Assembly (NCBI GenBank): GCA_013374015.1
Contig: BLLL01000006.1
Coordinates: 1 to 64,000, forward strand
DNA from: Candidatus Desulfovibrio kirbyi
GTDB taxonomy: Bacteria; Desulfobacterota; Desulfovibrionia; Desulfovibrionales; Desulfovibrionaceae
Length of the DNA stretch: 64,000 nt
Direction of reading: 5' to 3'
In this document: positions 26,206 through 33,437 of the stretch, in pieces
How positions within the stretch are numbered: the first letter of the stretch is position 1
Layout of the letters: every line of letters begins with the position of its first letter
The notes under the pieces: model-generated
Told to the model about the DNA's origin: nothing
Databases searched by the model: none
What the model saw: the letters and a program-made list of their open reading frames with translations, nothing else
Position numbers and translations under genes: made by a program

Positions 26206-27408
26206 ATGTCGCAAGCAGTTACCGCAGTGAAAGAACAGGAAGAACTCCTGCTGTGCCGCTCGTATAGCCGCTATCCGATTGCCATAGTGCGGGGCAGGGG
26301 AGCGCGTCTGTGGGATGTGGACGGCAAGGAATATGTCGATCTGCTGGCAGGCATTGCCGTTATCGGACTTGGACACTGCAACGAAGAGCTTTGCGATGCC
26401 CTGAACGCGCAATCGCGCATGCTCTGGCACGTGAGCAATCTTTTTTACCAGCAGCCGCAGCTTGACCTTGCACGCCTTCTGCTCTCCACAACGCACCACG
26501 ACAAGGCCTTTTTCTGCAATTCCGGGGCGGAAGCCAACGAAGCCTGCATCAAGCTGGTGCGACGCTACATGCGCACTGTACAACAGCGCGACGCCTTTGA
26601 AATCATCACTCTGAGCGGCTGTTTTCATGGCCGCACGCTGGCCGCGCTGGCCGCTACAAGGCGCGAAGCCTTAAGCGCCGGCTTTTTTCCGCTCCCGGAA
26701 GGCTTCAAACAGGTACTCGCCGGAGATCTGAACGCGCTACGCAACGCTGTCACCACATCCACAGCTGCGGTGCTGCTTGAAGTGGTGCAGGGCGAAGGCG
26801 GCATTGTGCCTCTTGAGGCGCGCTACCTCCGCGGCGTTGAAGCCCTGTGCCGTGAACACGGCATCCTCCTGATATGCGACGAAGTACAGTGCGGCCTGTG
26901 CCGTACCGGAAAATTCTGGGCTTTTCAAAATTTTGAACTGACGCCCGACATCATAAGCATTGCGAAATCCCTAGCTAACGGTCTGCCCATGGGTGCGATG
27001 CTGACTACGGACGAGGCGGCCAAGGGCTTTGCCGCGGGCAGCCACGCCACGACCTTTGGCGGCGGCGCGCTGACATCGGCTGTGGCTGCGAAAACAGTGG
27101 AAATTATGCTCCGCGACCGCATGGACGAACGCGCGGCCAAACTTGGTACGCATCTCAGGCAACGCCTTGCCGCGCTTCAGGAACGCATGCCGCACGCAAT
27201 CCGCGAAGTGCGGGGGCTTGGTCTGATGACTGGCATTGAGCTTGCCCAAAACGGACAAAAAATCTGGGATGAATTGCTGCGCCGGGGCTATATTTGCAAT
27301 CTGAGCCAAGGCGCCATACTGCGCCTGTTGCCGCCGCTGGTCATCGCACAGGCTGATCTGGACGGCTTTGTAGATACGCTGGAACACATTCTTAAAACTT
27401 GTCCGTAG
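26206..27408 (+). CDS. argD: Acetylornithine aminotransferase (class III, PLP)
   Basis: ArgD transaminates N-acetylglutamate semialdehyde to N-acetylornithine in arginine synthesis and often also acts in lysine synthesis. The 400-residue protein shows FFCNSGAEANEACIKLVRRY, GCFHGRTLAALAAT, EVVQGEGGIVPLE, LLICDEVQCGLCRTGKFWAF and the PLP lysine in SIAKSLANGLPMGAML. AAGGAA lies shortly before the ATG. It is followed by an intergenic region with a sigma-54 promoter and terminator, then speB, so two arginine-related genes flank a possible regulatory RNA. Confidence 0.93.
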   Translation: MSQAVTAVKEQEELLLCRSYSRYPIAIVRGRGARLWDVDGKEYVDLLAGIAVIGLGHCNEELCDALNAQSRMLWHVSNLFYQQPQLDLARLLLSTTHHDKAFFCNSGAEANEACIKLVRRYMRTVQQRDAFEIITLSGCFHGRTLAALAATRREALSAGFFPLPEGFKQVLAGDLNALRNAVTTSTAAVLLEVVQGEGGIVPLEARYLRGVEALCREHGILLICDEVQCGLCRTGKFWAFQNFELTPDIISIAKSLANGLPMGAMLTTDEAAKGFAAGSHATTFGGGALTSAVAAKTVEIMLRDRMDERAAKLGTHLRQRLAALQERMPHAIREVRGLGLMTGIELAQNGQKIWDELLRRGYICNLSQGAILRLLPPLVIAQADLDGFVDTLEHILKTCP

Positions 27409-27562
27409 CCACGCCTTGCGAGGTACAATTTTTTTGTGCGCTATTGCCAAAAGCACTCAGGTTATCAGGGACGTGTAAAAAAAATTTAACCAAACGCTTC
27501 GGCTGTCTGAAATTTTTTATATAAAATACAAATAGATATACTTTATTCCCCAATGACTTTAC

Positions 27563-27578
27563 TGGCACGCACCTTGCA
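27563..27578 (+). promoter_or_regulatory. Sigma-54 (-24/-12) promoter
   Basis: TGGCACGCACCTTGCA matches the RpoN consensus TGGCAC-N5-TTGCA at every fixed position, with the invariant GG and GC separated by ten bases. rpoN is present at 62105-63529. The predicted start is about 12 bases past the GC, near 27589. No upstream activator site was recognised. Confidence 0.8.
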
Positions 27579-27588
27579 ATATTTAGTG

Positions 27589-27656
27589 TACCTTCCTTTC
27601 TCTATGTTGACAGCCTCCTCCAAAAAAACGGCCTGCCCCCCAGCAGGTCGTTTTTT
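27589..27656 (+). ncRNA. Candidate sigma-54-dependent small RNA (~68 nt)
   Basis: The span runs from the predicted +1 of the sigma-54 promoter to the end of an intrinsic terminator. The 5' part is pyrimidine-rich (CCTTCCTTTCTCT) and then holds CCTCCTCC at 27614-27621, complementary to Shine-Dalgarno sequences, directly before the terminator hairpin. An 18-codon ATG frame (27604-27660) also runs across it but has no ribosome site. Alternatives are a terminated leader of speB or a leader peptide. The promoter and terminator are seen; the RNA itself is inferred. Confidence 0.5.
27628..27656 (+). terminator. Rho-independent terminator
   Basis: The nine-pair stem ACGGCCTGC/GCAGGTCGT (one G-U), loop of six, is followed by TTTTTT. 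It lies between the sigma-54 promoter and speB. Confidence 0.85.
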
Positions 27657-27688
27657 ATGAAGCCAGGAATTTGCCCGCGAAAAAAAAT

Positions 27689-28579
27689 ATGTTGCCCTTT
27701 CTCTTTTCAGAATACCCGCAAAGCACGCCGGAATCCGCAGGCTTTCACATTATCTCCGTCCCTCTGGAACGCAGCGTTTCCTACGGCGGCGGCACAGCCA
27801 AAGGCCCCGCCGCCATCCTTAAGGCGTCACAACAACTTGAAGCGTGGGAAAACGGCCACGCGCCAGGGGAATCAGGATTTTATACCGCCCCTGCCATAGA
27901 CTGCGCAGGAACCCCTGAGGTTGTCCTTGACCGCGTCAGGGCGGCGGTTGCCTTTGCCCTTACATGCGGGGCAACACCCGTTGTCCTAGGAGGCGAACAT
28001 AGTGTCACTCTGGGCGCGCTGCGGGCGTTTGGCGCTCTTTCAGACAATGCCTCTTCAGACAGCCTCCCCCTGGGCATTGTCCATATTGACGCACACGCGG
28101 ATTTGCGTAAAATATATGAAGACGACCCATACTCACACGCCTGCGTCATGTACCGTATCGCGAACGAGCTGAAACTGCCGCTTGCGCAATTTGCCGTGCG
28201 AGAACTGGCAAAAGAAGAAGCGGACGCGCGCAAACAGTTTTCTGTATTGCACTATGATGCCGATATTCTTGCAAAAACAGGGATGCCGTTCCGCCCCTTA
28301 CCGCCGGACTTTCCGCGCCGCCTGTACATCAGCTTTGATGTGGACGGACTGGATTCCTCGCTCATGCCGGCAACGGGTACGCCGTCTCCCGGAGGGCTGT
28401 TCTGGCACGACGCCCTGCGGTTGCTTGCAAACTGTTGTGAAGAGCGGGAGGTGGCCGGCATGGACATTGTAGAACTTGCGCCCATACCGGGCATGCACCA
28501 CGCTGATTTTACCGCGGCAAAACTCACACACGCGCTCATGGTTTTGGCGCTCACGACAAAACGGAACTCGGTGCCATGA
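27689..28579 (+). CDS. speB: Agmatinase / ureohydrolase family
   Basis: Ureohydrolases cleave agmatine to putrescine and urea (SpeB) or related guanidino compounds. The 296-residue protein has all Mn-site motifs: GGEHSVTLG, IVHIDAHADLR, SHACVMYR, SFDVDGLDSS and ELAPIPGMHH. Agmatinase is favoured over arginase or formimidoglutamase by these motifs, but substrate is not proven. ATG 27689 follows a run of eight A; an alternative TTG at 27671 lies closer to an AGGA, so the start is uncertain. Its stop overlaps the panB start by four bases. The product could supply polyamines and, as a link to panB, beta-alanine precursors. Confidence 0.85.
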   Translation: MLPFLFSEYPQSTPESAGFHIISVPLERSVSYGGGTAKGPAAILKASQQLEAWENGHAPGESGFYTAPAIDCAGTPEVVLDRVRAAVAFALTCGATPVVLGGEHSVTLGALRAFGALSDNASSDSLPLGIVHIDAHADLRKIYEDDPYSHACVMYRIANELKLPLAQFAVRELAKEEADARKQFSVLHYDADILAKTGMPFRPLPPDFPRRLYISFDVDGLDSSLMPATGTPSPGGLFWHDALRLLANCCEEREVAGMDIVELAPIPGMHHADFTAAKLTHALMVLALTTKRNSVP

Positions 28580-29394
28580 AAAATACGGTCACAACGTTTC
28601 AGGAAGCAAAGGGACGCGAAAAACTTGTCATGCTCACGGCCTACGACTACAGCACGGCGCGCATTATGGACGAGTGCGGCGTCAACGCCCTGCTTGTGGG
28701 GGACAGCCTCGGCAATGTCATGCTGGGACATCCAAATACCCTTTCCGTCACTCTGGACGACATGCTGCGCGCCTGCGCGAGCGTTGCCCGGGCCGCAAAC
28801 AGCGCCCTCGTCGTCTGCGACATGCCCTTTATGAGCTGCCATGTCAGCAAACAACAAACCCTGCGCAATGCAGGCCGCCTGCTGGCCGAAGGCGGCGCGC
28901 ACGCTGTAAAAATTGAGGGCAGGTACTGCCATGAAGTGCGGGCGCTCACCAGAACCGGCATTCCGGTGATGGGGCATCTGGGTTTGACGCCGCAGTCTGT
29001 ACACACCCTTGGCGGCTACAAGGTGCAGGGCAAAACCCTTGCTGCGGCCCAAAAACTGCTTGACGACGCTCGCGCTCTGCAGGATTCGGGCGCGTTTTCC
29101 CTGTTGCTGGAATGTGTTCCGGCGGCGCTGGCGGCGCGCGTTACCCGAGCACTTGCCGTCCCGACCATCGGCATCGGCGCCGGCCTGCAGTGTGACGGAC
29201 AGGTTCTCGTGTGGCAGGATATGTGCGGCATAAGCCAATCTCCGGCAAAATTTGTTAAAAAATTCGGAGAAGTCGGCCTTGCCCTGCGCTCCGCGTTCAC
29301 AGCCTATGCGGAAGACACGCGCAACGGCCTTTTCCCCGCCGGCGAGCACTGCTACGCCACGACTGACGACACGCTGTTTGACGCGCTGGTCTGA
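28576..29394 (+). CDS. panB: 3-methyl-2-oxobutanoate hydroxymethyltransferase
   Basis: PanB adds a hydroxymethyl group from methylene-tetrahydrofolate to ketoisovalerate, the first step to pantothenate. The 272-residue protein shows MLTAYDYSTARIMDECGVNA, VGDSLGNVMLGHPNTLSVT, VVCDMPFMSC, AHAVKIEG, TGIPVMGHLGLTPQSVHTLGG-type motif and GIGAGLQCDGQVLVWQD. ATG overlaps the speB stop (ATGA). Its last 43 bases overlap the 3' end of the acyltransferase gene on the opposite strand. Confidence 0.96.
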   Translation: MKNTVTTFQEAKGREKLVMLTAYDYSTARIMDECGVNALLVGDSLGNVMLGHPNTLSVTLDDMLRACASVARAANSALVVCDMPFMSCHVSKQQTLRNAGRLLAEGGAHAVKIEGRYCHEVRALTRTGIPVMGHLGLTPQSVHTLGGYKVQGKTLAAAQKLLDDARALQDSGAFSLLLECVPAALAARVTRALAVPTIGIGAGLQCDGQVLVWQDMCGISQSPAKFVKKFGEVGLALRSAFTAYAEDTRNGLFPAGEHCYATTDDTLFDALV

Positions 29395-30056
29395 CCGGAT
29401 TCCAGAGATTTGACAACGTGCGCCGGCACGCCGACCGCAAGACAGCGCGGCGGCACATCACGGGTAACAACGCTGCCCGCGCCGACGCAAGCCCCTTCTC
29501 CAATAGTCACACCTTTAAGGATCAGACAGTTCATGCCGATCCAGGCGCAGTCGCCTATGCTGACCGGCGCGTCGTTTTCGTATCCCGGGCTGTCGCGGCG
29601 CCCTTCAGGCGGCCAGAGCGCGTGAAAATCCGAATCCACAATGACGCAGTTGGGCGCGATCAGCACATTGCGGCCAACGGCAATGCGCGTTGAGCGCGCA
29701 GTCACGGACGTACCGCTCAGTTCCGCGCCATCGCCTATGTCAATAACGGCGCCGGGGCCGAAGACGCGCAGACGCACAGGCGCCGCCAGCGTTGCCGCGC
29801 TTGCCCGCCGCCAGGAAGAAACAAGGCTGACGTCCGCGCCGATGCGTATCTGCCCGCCCGGCCAACGCATAAGGCATACCTGACCGTGGGCGCGCGTGCC
29901 GCTGCCCACAGTCACTCCCAGAAGCAGGGCTTTGCAGCGTAGCCGTGCCGTGCCGGTGGCGGCGCCAAAAACGCGCATACCTTCCAGACACAGCCAACTC
30001 AGGACGTTAGCCGGTGAGATTCCCCGTTGCAAGGCTTTTTGGATAAATCCGGACAC
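29352..30056 (-). CDS. Hexapeptide-repeat acyltransferase (left-handed beta helix)
   Basis: The 234-residue protein has repeated hexapeptides (IRIGADVSL, IDIGDGAELSGTS, IAVGRNVLIAPNCVIVDSD) and the acetyltransferase signature GDCAWIGMNCLILKGVTIGE, then ACVGAGSVVTRDVPPRCLAVG and VPAHVVKSL. This is the maltose/galactoside-acetyltransferase-like family that O-acetylates sugars, often surface polysaccharides. About 60 N-terminal residues may form a cap or membrane-proximal helix. Acceptor unknown. It converges on panB with overlapping 3' ends and lies two bases after a small hypothetical gene. Confidence 0.87.
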   Translation of the reverse strand: MSGFIQKALQRGISPANVLSWLCLEGMRVFGAATGTARLRCKALLLGVTVGSGTRAHGQVCLMRWPGGQIRIGADVSLVSSWRRASAATLAAPVRLRVFGPGAVIDIGDGAELSGTSVTARSTRIAVGRNVLIAPNCVIVDSDFHALWPPEGRRDSPGYENDAPVSIGDCAWIGMNCLILKGVTIGEGACVGAGSVVTRDVPPRCLAVGVPAHVVKSLESGQTSASNSVSSVVA

Positions 30057-30058
30057 GC

Positions 30059-30310
30059 TTATTCTGCCTTGCCGTTGTCGGGTTGCTCAAGGGCGTCGCG
30101 TATGCGGCACACTCCACGTGGGGCGCAAAACGCGGCATTGTGGCTCTTGAGCGCAACGTGCGCCTGTTCTCTGCATACCTTCATTTCATATCGGCATCCC
30201 GGAAACTGCGGTGACATGCGCATCGTACGAAACACATCCGCTCTGTGCAAGCAAAAAACAGGAGAGCCGAAAAAATATACGCGCGTTTTATGTCGAATTT
30301 TGCTTGACAT
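30059..30310 (-). CDS. Hypothetical 83-residue Cys-rich protein
   Basis: A small basic protein with four cysteines (FCLHR, GCRYEMKVCREQ, FCAPRGVCRIRDAL). The C-terminal CAPRGVCRIRDALEQ reads like a conserved motif, but no family was identified. ATG 30310 has GGAGG only two bases upstream; a TTG at 30319 is an alternative, so the start is uncertain. It ends two bases before the acyltransferase start on the same strand, suggesting a two-gene operon, and begins 28 bases from the initiator tRNA. Confidence 0.55.
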   Translation of the reverse strand: MSSKIRHKTRVYFFGSPVFCLHRADVFRTMRMSPQFPGCRYEMKVCREQAHVALKSHNAAFCAPRGVCRIRDALEQPDNGKAE

Positions 30311-30337
30311 TGCCTCCAAAAACAGATAGTTAATTAA

Positions 30338-30414
<77 letters not shown>

Positions 30415-30668
30415 AGAAAATCAAGGGGTTACGAGTAAAATCGTAGGCCATTTTTGTTTGACAAATCTCATTCCCACCAATTTTTTTGGATGCTGATGGC
30501 AGGGCTTGTCTTACGCGAGGCATATAAGACATTTGGCAACTTGTGCTGATTTGATGCGGCATTGTGGGGTTTGGCGTTGCATCGGAGAGATGTGTCGCTT
30601 TTCAACGGATGAACGCAACAAAAGACCACACTCCCATTCACAGTTTTATGGCTGAACCACCAAAAAAA
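30415..30668. other. Gene-free flank of the initiator tRNA
   Basis: It contains TCAAGGGGTTAC at 30421-30432 and no convincing frame or integrase motif on either strand. Short frames here are shadows of the tRNA. Confidence 0.5.
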
Positions 30669-32285
30669 TCAAGGTAAAGGCAGTAAGCCAAGCTCCTTGA
30701 GAAACGCATTGTGTTTTTTCGTAGCCGCCATGATGTTCTGTTCAATCGTCTCCAGTTCATCGTGAACCGCCTTAAGGTCAATTTCTTTTTCTTGCTCAGC
30801 CGTGCTAATATATCTGGAGATGTTCAAGTTATAGTCATTGGCGGCAATCTCTTCCATGGTTACACGCCGGGAGTAGCGTTCTTCTTCCTTGCGGCACTGG
30901 TATGTGGAAACAATCTTGTCAATATGTTCCGGCAACAGGCGATTTTGTCGTTTGGCTTTCTCGAAATGCTCGCTGGCATTGATGAACAGTACATCATCAG
31001 GCTTCTTGCATTTTTTCAGCACCAGAATGCAGACTGGAATGCCGGTGGAATAGAACAGGTTGGCAGGCAGGCCGATCACCGTGTCGATATGTCCATCTTC
31101 CAGCAGCTTGCGGCGGATGCGTTCCTCCGCACCGCCACGGAAGAGTACGCCATGGGGCAGGATAATGGCCATGACGCCTTCCTGCTTCAGGTAGTGAAAG
31201 CCGTGCAGCAAAAAGGCGAAATCTGCTGCGGATTTGGGCGCAAGACCGTAATTTTTGAAACGCACATCGTCGCCCATGGTCTCGCTGGGATCCCAACGGT
31301 AACTGAATGGCGGATTGGCTACCACGGCATCAAAATAGGGTTTCTTAGCGGGGTTGGTTTCCCGCAACATATCCCAATCGTTGGTCAACGTGTCACCGTG
31401 AAAAATCTCGAACTCGGAATCCTTTACCCCGTGCATCAACATGTTCATGCGCGCCAGATTATAGGTGGTAATATTTTTTTCCTGTCCGTAGATTTTGCCG
31501 ATACCGCGCGATTTCATGCGGCTGTGCACATTCAGCAACAGTGATCCGGAACCGCAGGTAAAATCAAACAGACTTTCCAAACGTTTTTTTTGACCAGTGG
31601 CCGGCTCCTGGCTATCCAGGGTAACAATAGCAGACAGAATACTGGAAATTTGTCGAGGCGTGTAGAACTCGCCAGCTTTTTTACCGGAACCGGCGGCAAA
31701 CTGACCGATCAGGTACTCGTAAGCGCCACCCAGAGAATCACCGTTTGTGGAGAACCCTGCCAATCCATCGACAATTTTAGTGATAATTTTACAGAGCATG
31801 GCATTGCGGTCTGTATAATTTTTCCCAAGTTTTTCAGAGTTCAGGTTAATTTCCGAGAACAAACCCTGCAAGGTGCTTTCAAAGGATTCATTTTCAATGT
31901 ACTTAAAGCTCTCCTGCAGGATTTCCAGCAGCCTGTCTTTATCTTTATGCGTACTGCGGGCCATTTCCGCAATGCTGCCCCAGAGAAACTGCGGCTTGAG
32001 CACATAATGCACCTTGCGGCGCATCTGTTTTTCAAATGCGCCAATATCTTCCGCATTGTTTTCATACCAGATTTGTAGTGGTATTATATGGGGCTGATCC
32101 TGCTTATCCGGGTAATCCTTCCCCAATTCTTTTTTTGCCGCTACTTCATAGCTGTTTGACAGATAGCGCAGGAAGAGGAAGGAGAGCATATAATCGCGAA
32201 AATCGTCCGCGTTCATCGCGCCACGCAGTTGATCCGCAATACTCCAAAGCGTATTACCCAGTTGTTTTTGTTCTGGTTCAGTCAT
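30669..32285 (-). CDS. hsdM: Type I restriction-modification methyltransferase subunit HsdM
   Basis: HsdM methylates adenine within the site chosen by HsdS. The 538-residue protein has the HsdM N-terminal helical domain (SIADQLRGAMNADDFRDYML), SAM motif I FDFTCGSGSLLL at ~240-251, the catalytic NPPF at ~324-327, and C-terminal S-subunit-contacting helices. GEFYTPRQI near 205 is typical. ATG 32285 overlaps the restored stop of the preceding ATPase frame by four bases. Gene order on this strand is hsdR-hsdS-ATPase-hsdM, all tightly packed. Confidence 0.94.
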   Translation of the reverse strand: MTEPEQKQLGNTLWSIADQLRGAMNADDFRDYMLSFLFLRYLSNSYEVAAKKELGKDYPDKQDQPHIIPLQIWYENNAEDIGAFEKQMRRKVHYVLKPQFLWGSIAEMARSTHKDKDRLLEILQESFKYIENESFESTLQGLFSEINLNSEKLGKNYTDRNAMLCKIITKIVDGLAGFSTNGDSLGGAYEYLIGQFAAGSGKKAGEFYTPRQISSILSAIVTLDSQEPATGQKKRLESLFDFTCGSGSLLLNVHSRMKSRGIGKIYGQEKNITTYNLARMNMLMHGVKDSEFEIFHGDTLTNDWDMLRETNPAKKPYFDAVVANPPFSYRWDPSETMGDDVRFKNYGLAPKSAADFAFLLHGFHYLKQEGVMAIILPHGVLFRGGAEERIRRKLLEDGHIDTVIGLPANLFYSTGIPVCILVLKKCKKPDDVLFINASEHFEKAKRQNRLLPEHIDKIVSTYQCRKEEERYSRRVTMEEIAANDYNLNISRYISTAEQEKEIDLKAVHDELETIEQNIMAATKKHNAFLKELGLLPLP

Positions 32286-32733
32286 GACTGTTCCATTTTT
32301 CTTGTGGGGTCAGCTGTGATTTTTGGAAGTTTGAACTCATACCGCATTAAAAACTCAGCCAAAATTTTCTTAAAAAGATCTTTTGTATCCGCATTAACAT
32401 AACGAGAGAGGTAATCAGATATTTTCCCTTCCAAAGCGAGTTCTTTGAAGCCTGAAAAAAACGAGAAGCTGAATTAATTCGTAAAATGCGCGTAGCATCA
32501 CCTTGCAAATCATTATCCCATGAAAATAGATCTTCAGTATAGGCATTAAAATAAAGAGTATCGCGCTGACCTTTTTGCTTCCCTCGATCTTTAAAGGCCA
32601 TGGAAAGTCGTGTCTTGCCTGTGCCATTATAGGCATAGAGCAATACAAAATCATGATCATTCAGATCATCACGCAATCGCATCACCACGTTACTAAGTGT
32701 TTTGTACTGGCAAATTTTAGGCTGCTTGCTCAT
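32282..32733 (-). pseudogene. ATPase-like protein of the type I RM cluster, frameshifted and shortened
   Basis: ATG 32733 overlaps the hsdS stop by four bases. The N-terminus has a Walker A loop (LLYAYNGTGKTRLSMAFKD) and YFNAYTEDLFSWDNDL, as in AAA-type ATPases found with some type I systems. As read the frame stops at 32347. Adding one base to the run of seven at 32455-32461 restores GFKELALEGKISDYLSRYVN and carries the frame to a stop at 32282 that overlaps the hsdM start by four bases, which strongly argues for one gene. Even restored (about 150 residues) it lacks a Walker B region, so it is probably shortened as well. Confidence 0.7.
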
Positions 32734-33437
32734 CCTCTTGCCTCCTCAAGAGAAGGGAAAAGCTGCTGCATCAGCCCCTTTTTATGGGATTTGAGCATGT
32801 CGAGTTTTTGGGTTTGCGCAGCGATCAGTGCATCAATGGAAGAAAGACAATCAGCGATTGTCTGTTGTTCCAATAAATCGTCTCTATCTTCATTGTGCGG
32901 AGGGGTTGGAATAGGTAACATAGCATATTCATTAGCGTTGATGCCTGGTTGACTACTGCGAGCAGAGGTAATAGCAACCCAATTCCAATATTGCCTTGTG
33001 TAAAAAAAATTGAACAGAAAAGTAGAATTAACCTCACTATGGTCTGGCTTTATTCGTATCAGAAAACCGGCAAATACTAATTTGCCATCTTCTTTTCTAT
33101 ACTTGTATGATTTTCCAACACTCCCAGTTCTAGCCAGAACAATATCACCTTCGCTCAGATAGTTTCCATCTGTTATATCAATATTAACAGAGGTTTTTTT
33201 ATCACTAAGAAAATGTCCATCATCAGAAATATCAGTTATTCTTAGATATGTGGGTAAATTTTCTGAATATGGAACGGCTGGTGCATTCACTCCATAGTCA
33301 GGATGATTCAATAAGAGATCTCCCAATCGCCTAGTCTTCCACTCCGGCGCACTCCGAAATTCCGGAAAACGCAGTTTCGGCTTCAGTTCGCGTTTTGTCG
33401 CTTCGTTCATTTTCGTTGCATCCACCTTATTGCTCAT
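32730..33437 (-). CDS. hsdS: Type I restriction specificity subunit HsdS, half-size
   Basis: HsdS recognises DNA through two target-recognition domains; usual length is 400 or more. This 235-residue protein has one: KLRFPEFRSAPEWKTRRLGD opens it, LSEGDIVLARTGSVGKSYKY and SSQPGINANEYAMLPIP follow, and one conserved coiled region closes it (EQQTIADCLSSIDALIAAQ to KKGLMQQLFP). Half-size HsdS proteins can dimerise and read symmetric sites, so it may be functional, or a deletion product. It overlaps hsdR by 11 bases and the ATPase by four. Confidence 0.85.
   Translation of the reverse strand: MSNKVDATKMNEATKRELKPKLRFPEFRSAPEWKTRRLGDLLLNHPDYGVNAPAVPYSENLPTYLRITDISDDGHFLSDKKTSVNIDITDGNYLSEGDIVLARTGSVGKSYKYRKEDGKLVFAGFLIRIKPDHSEVNSTFLFNFFYTRQYWNWVAITSARSSQPGINANEYAMLPIPTPPHNEDRDDLLEQQTIADCLSSIDALIAAQTQKLDMLKSHKKGLMQQLFPSLEEARG

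Noticed and set aside
27604..27660. 18-codon leader-peptide frame across the terminator before speB
   Set aside because: No Shine-Dalgarno sequence and no run of regulatory codons (Arg, His); treated as chance within the candidate small RNA.
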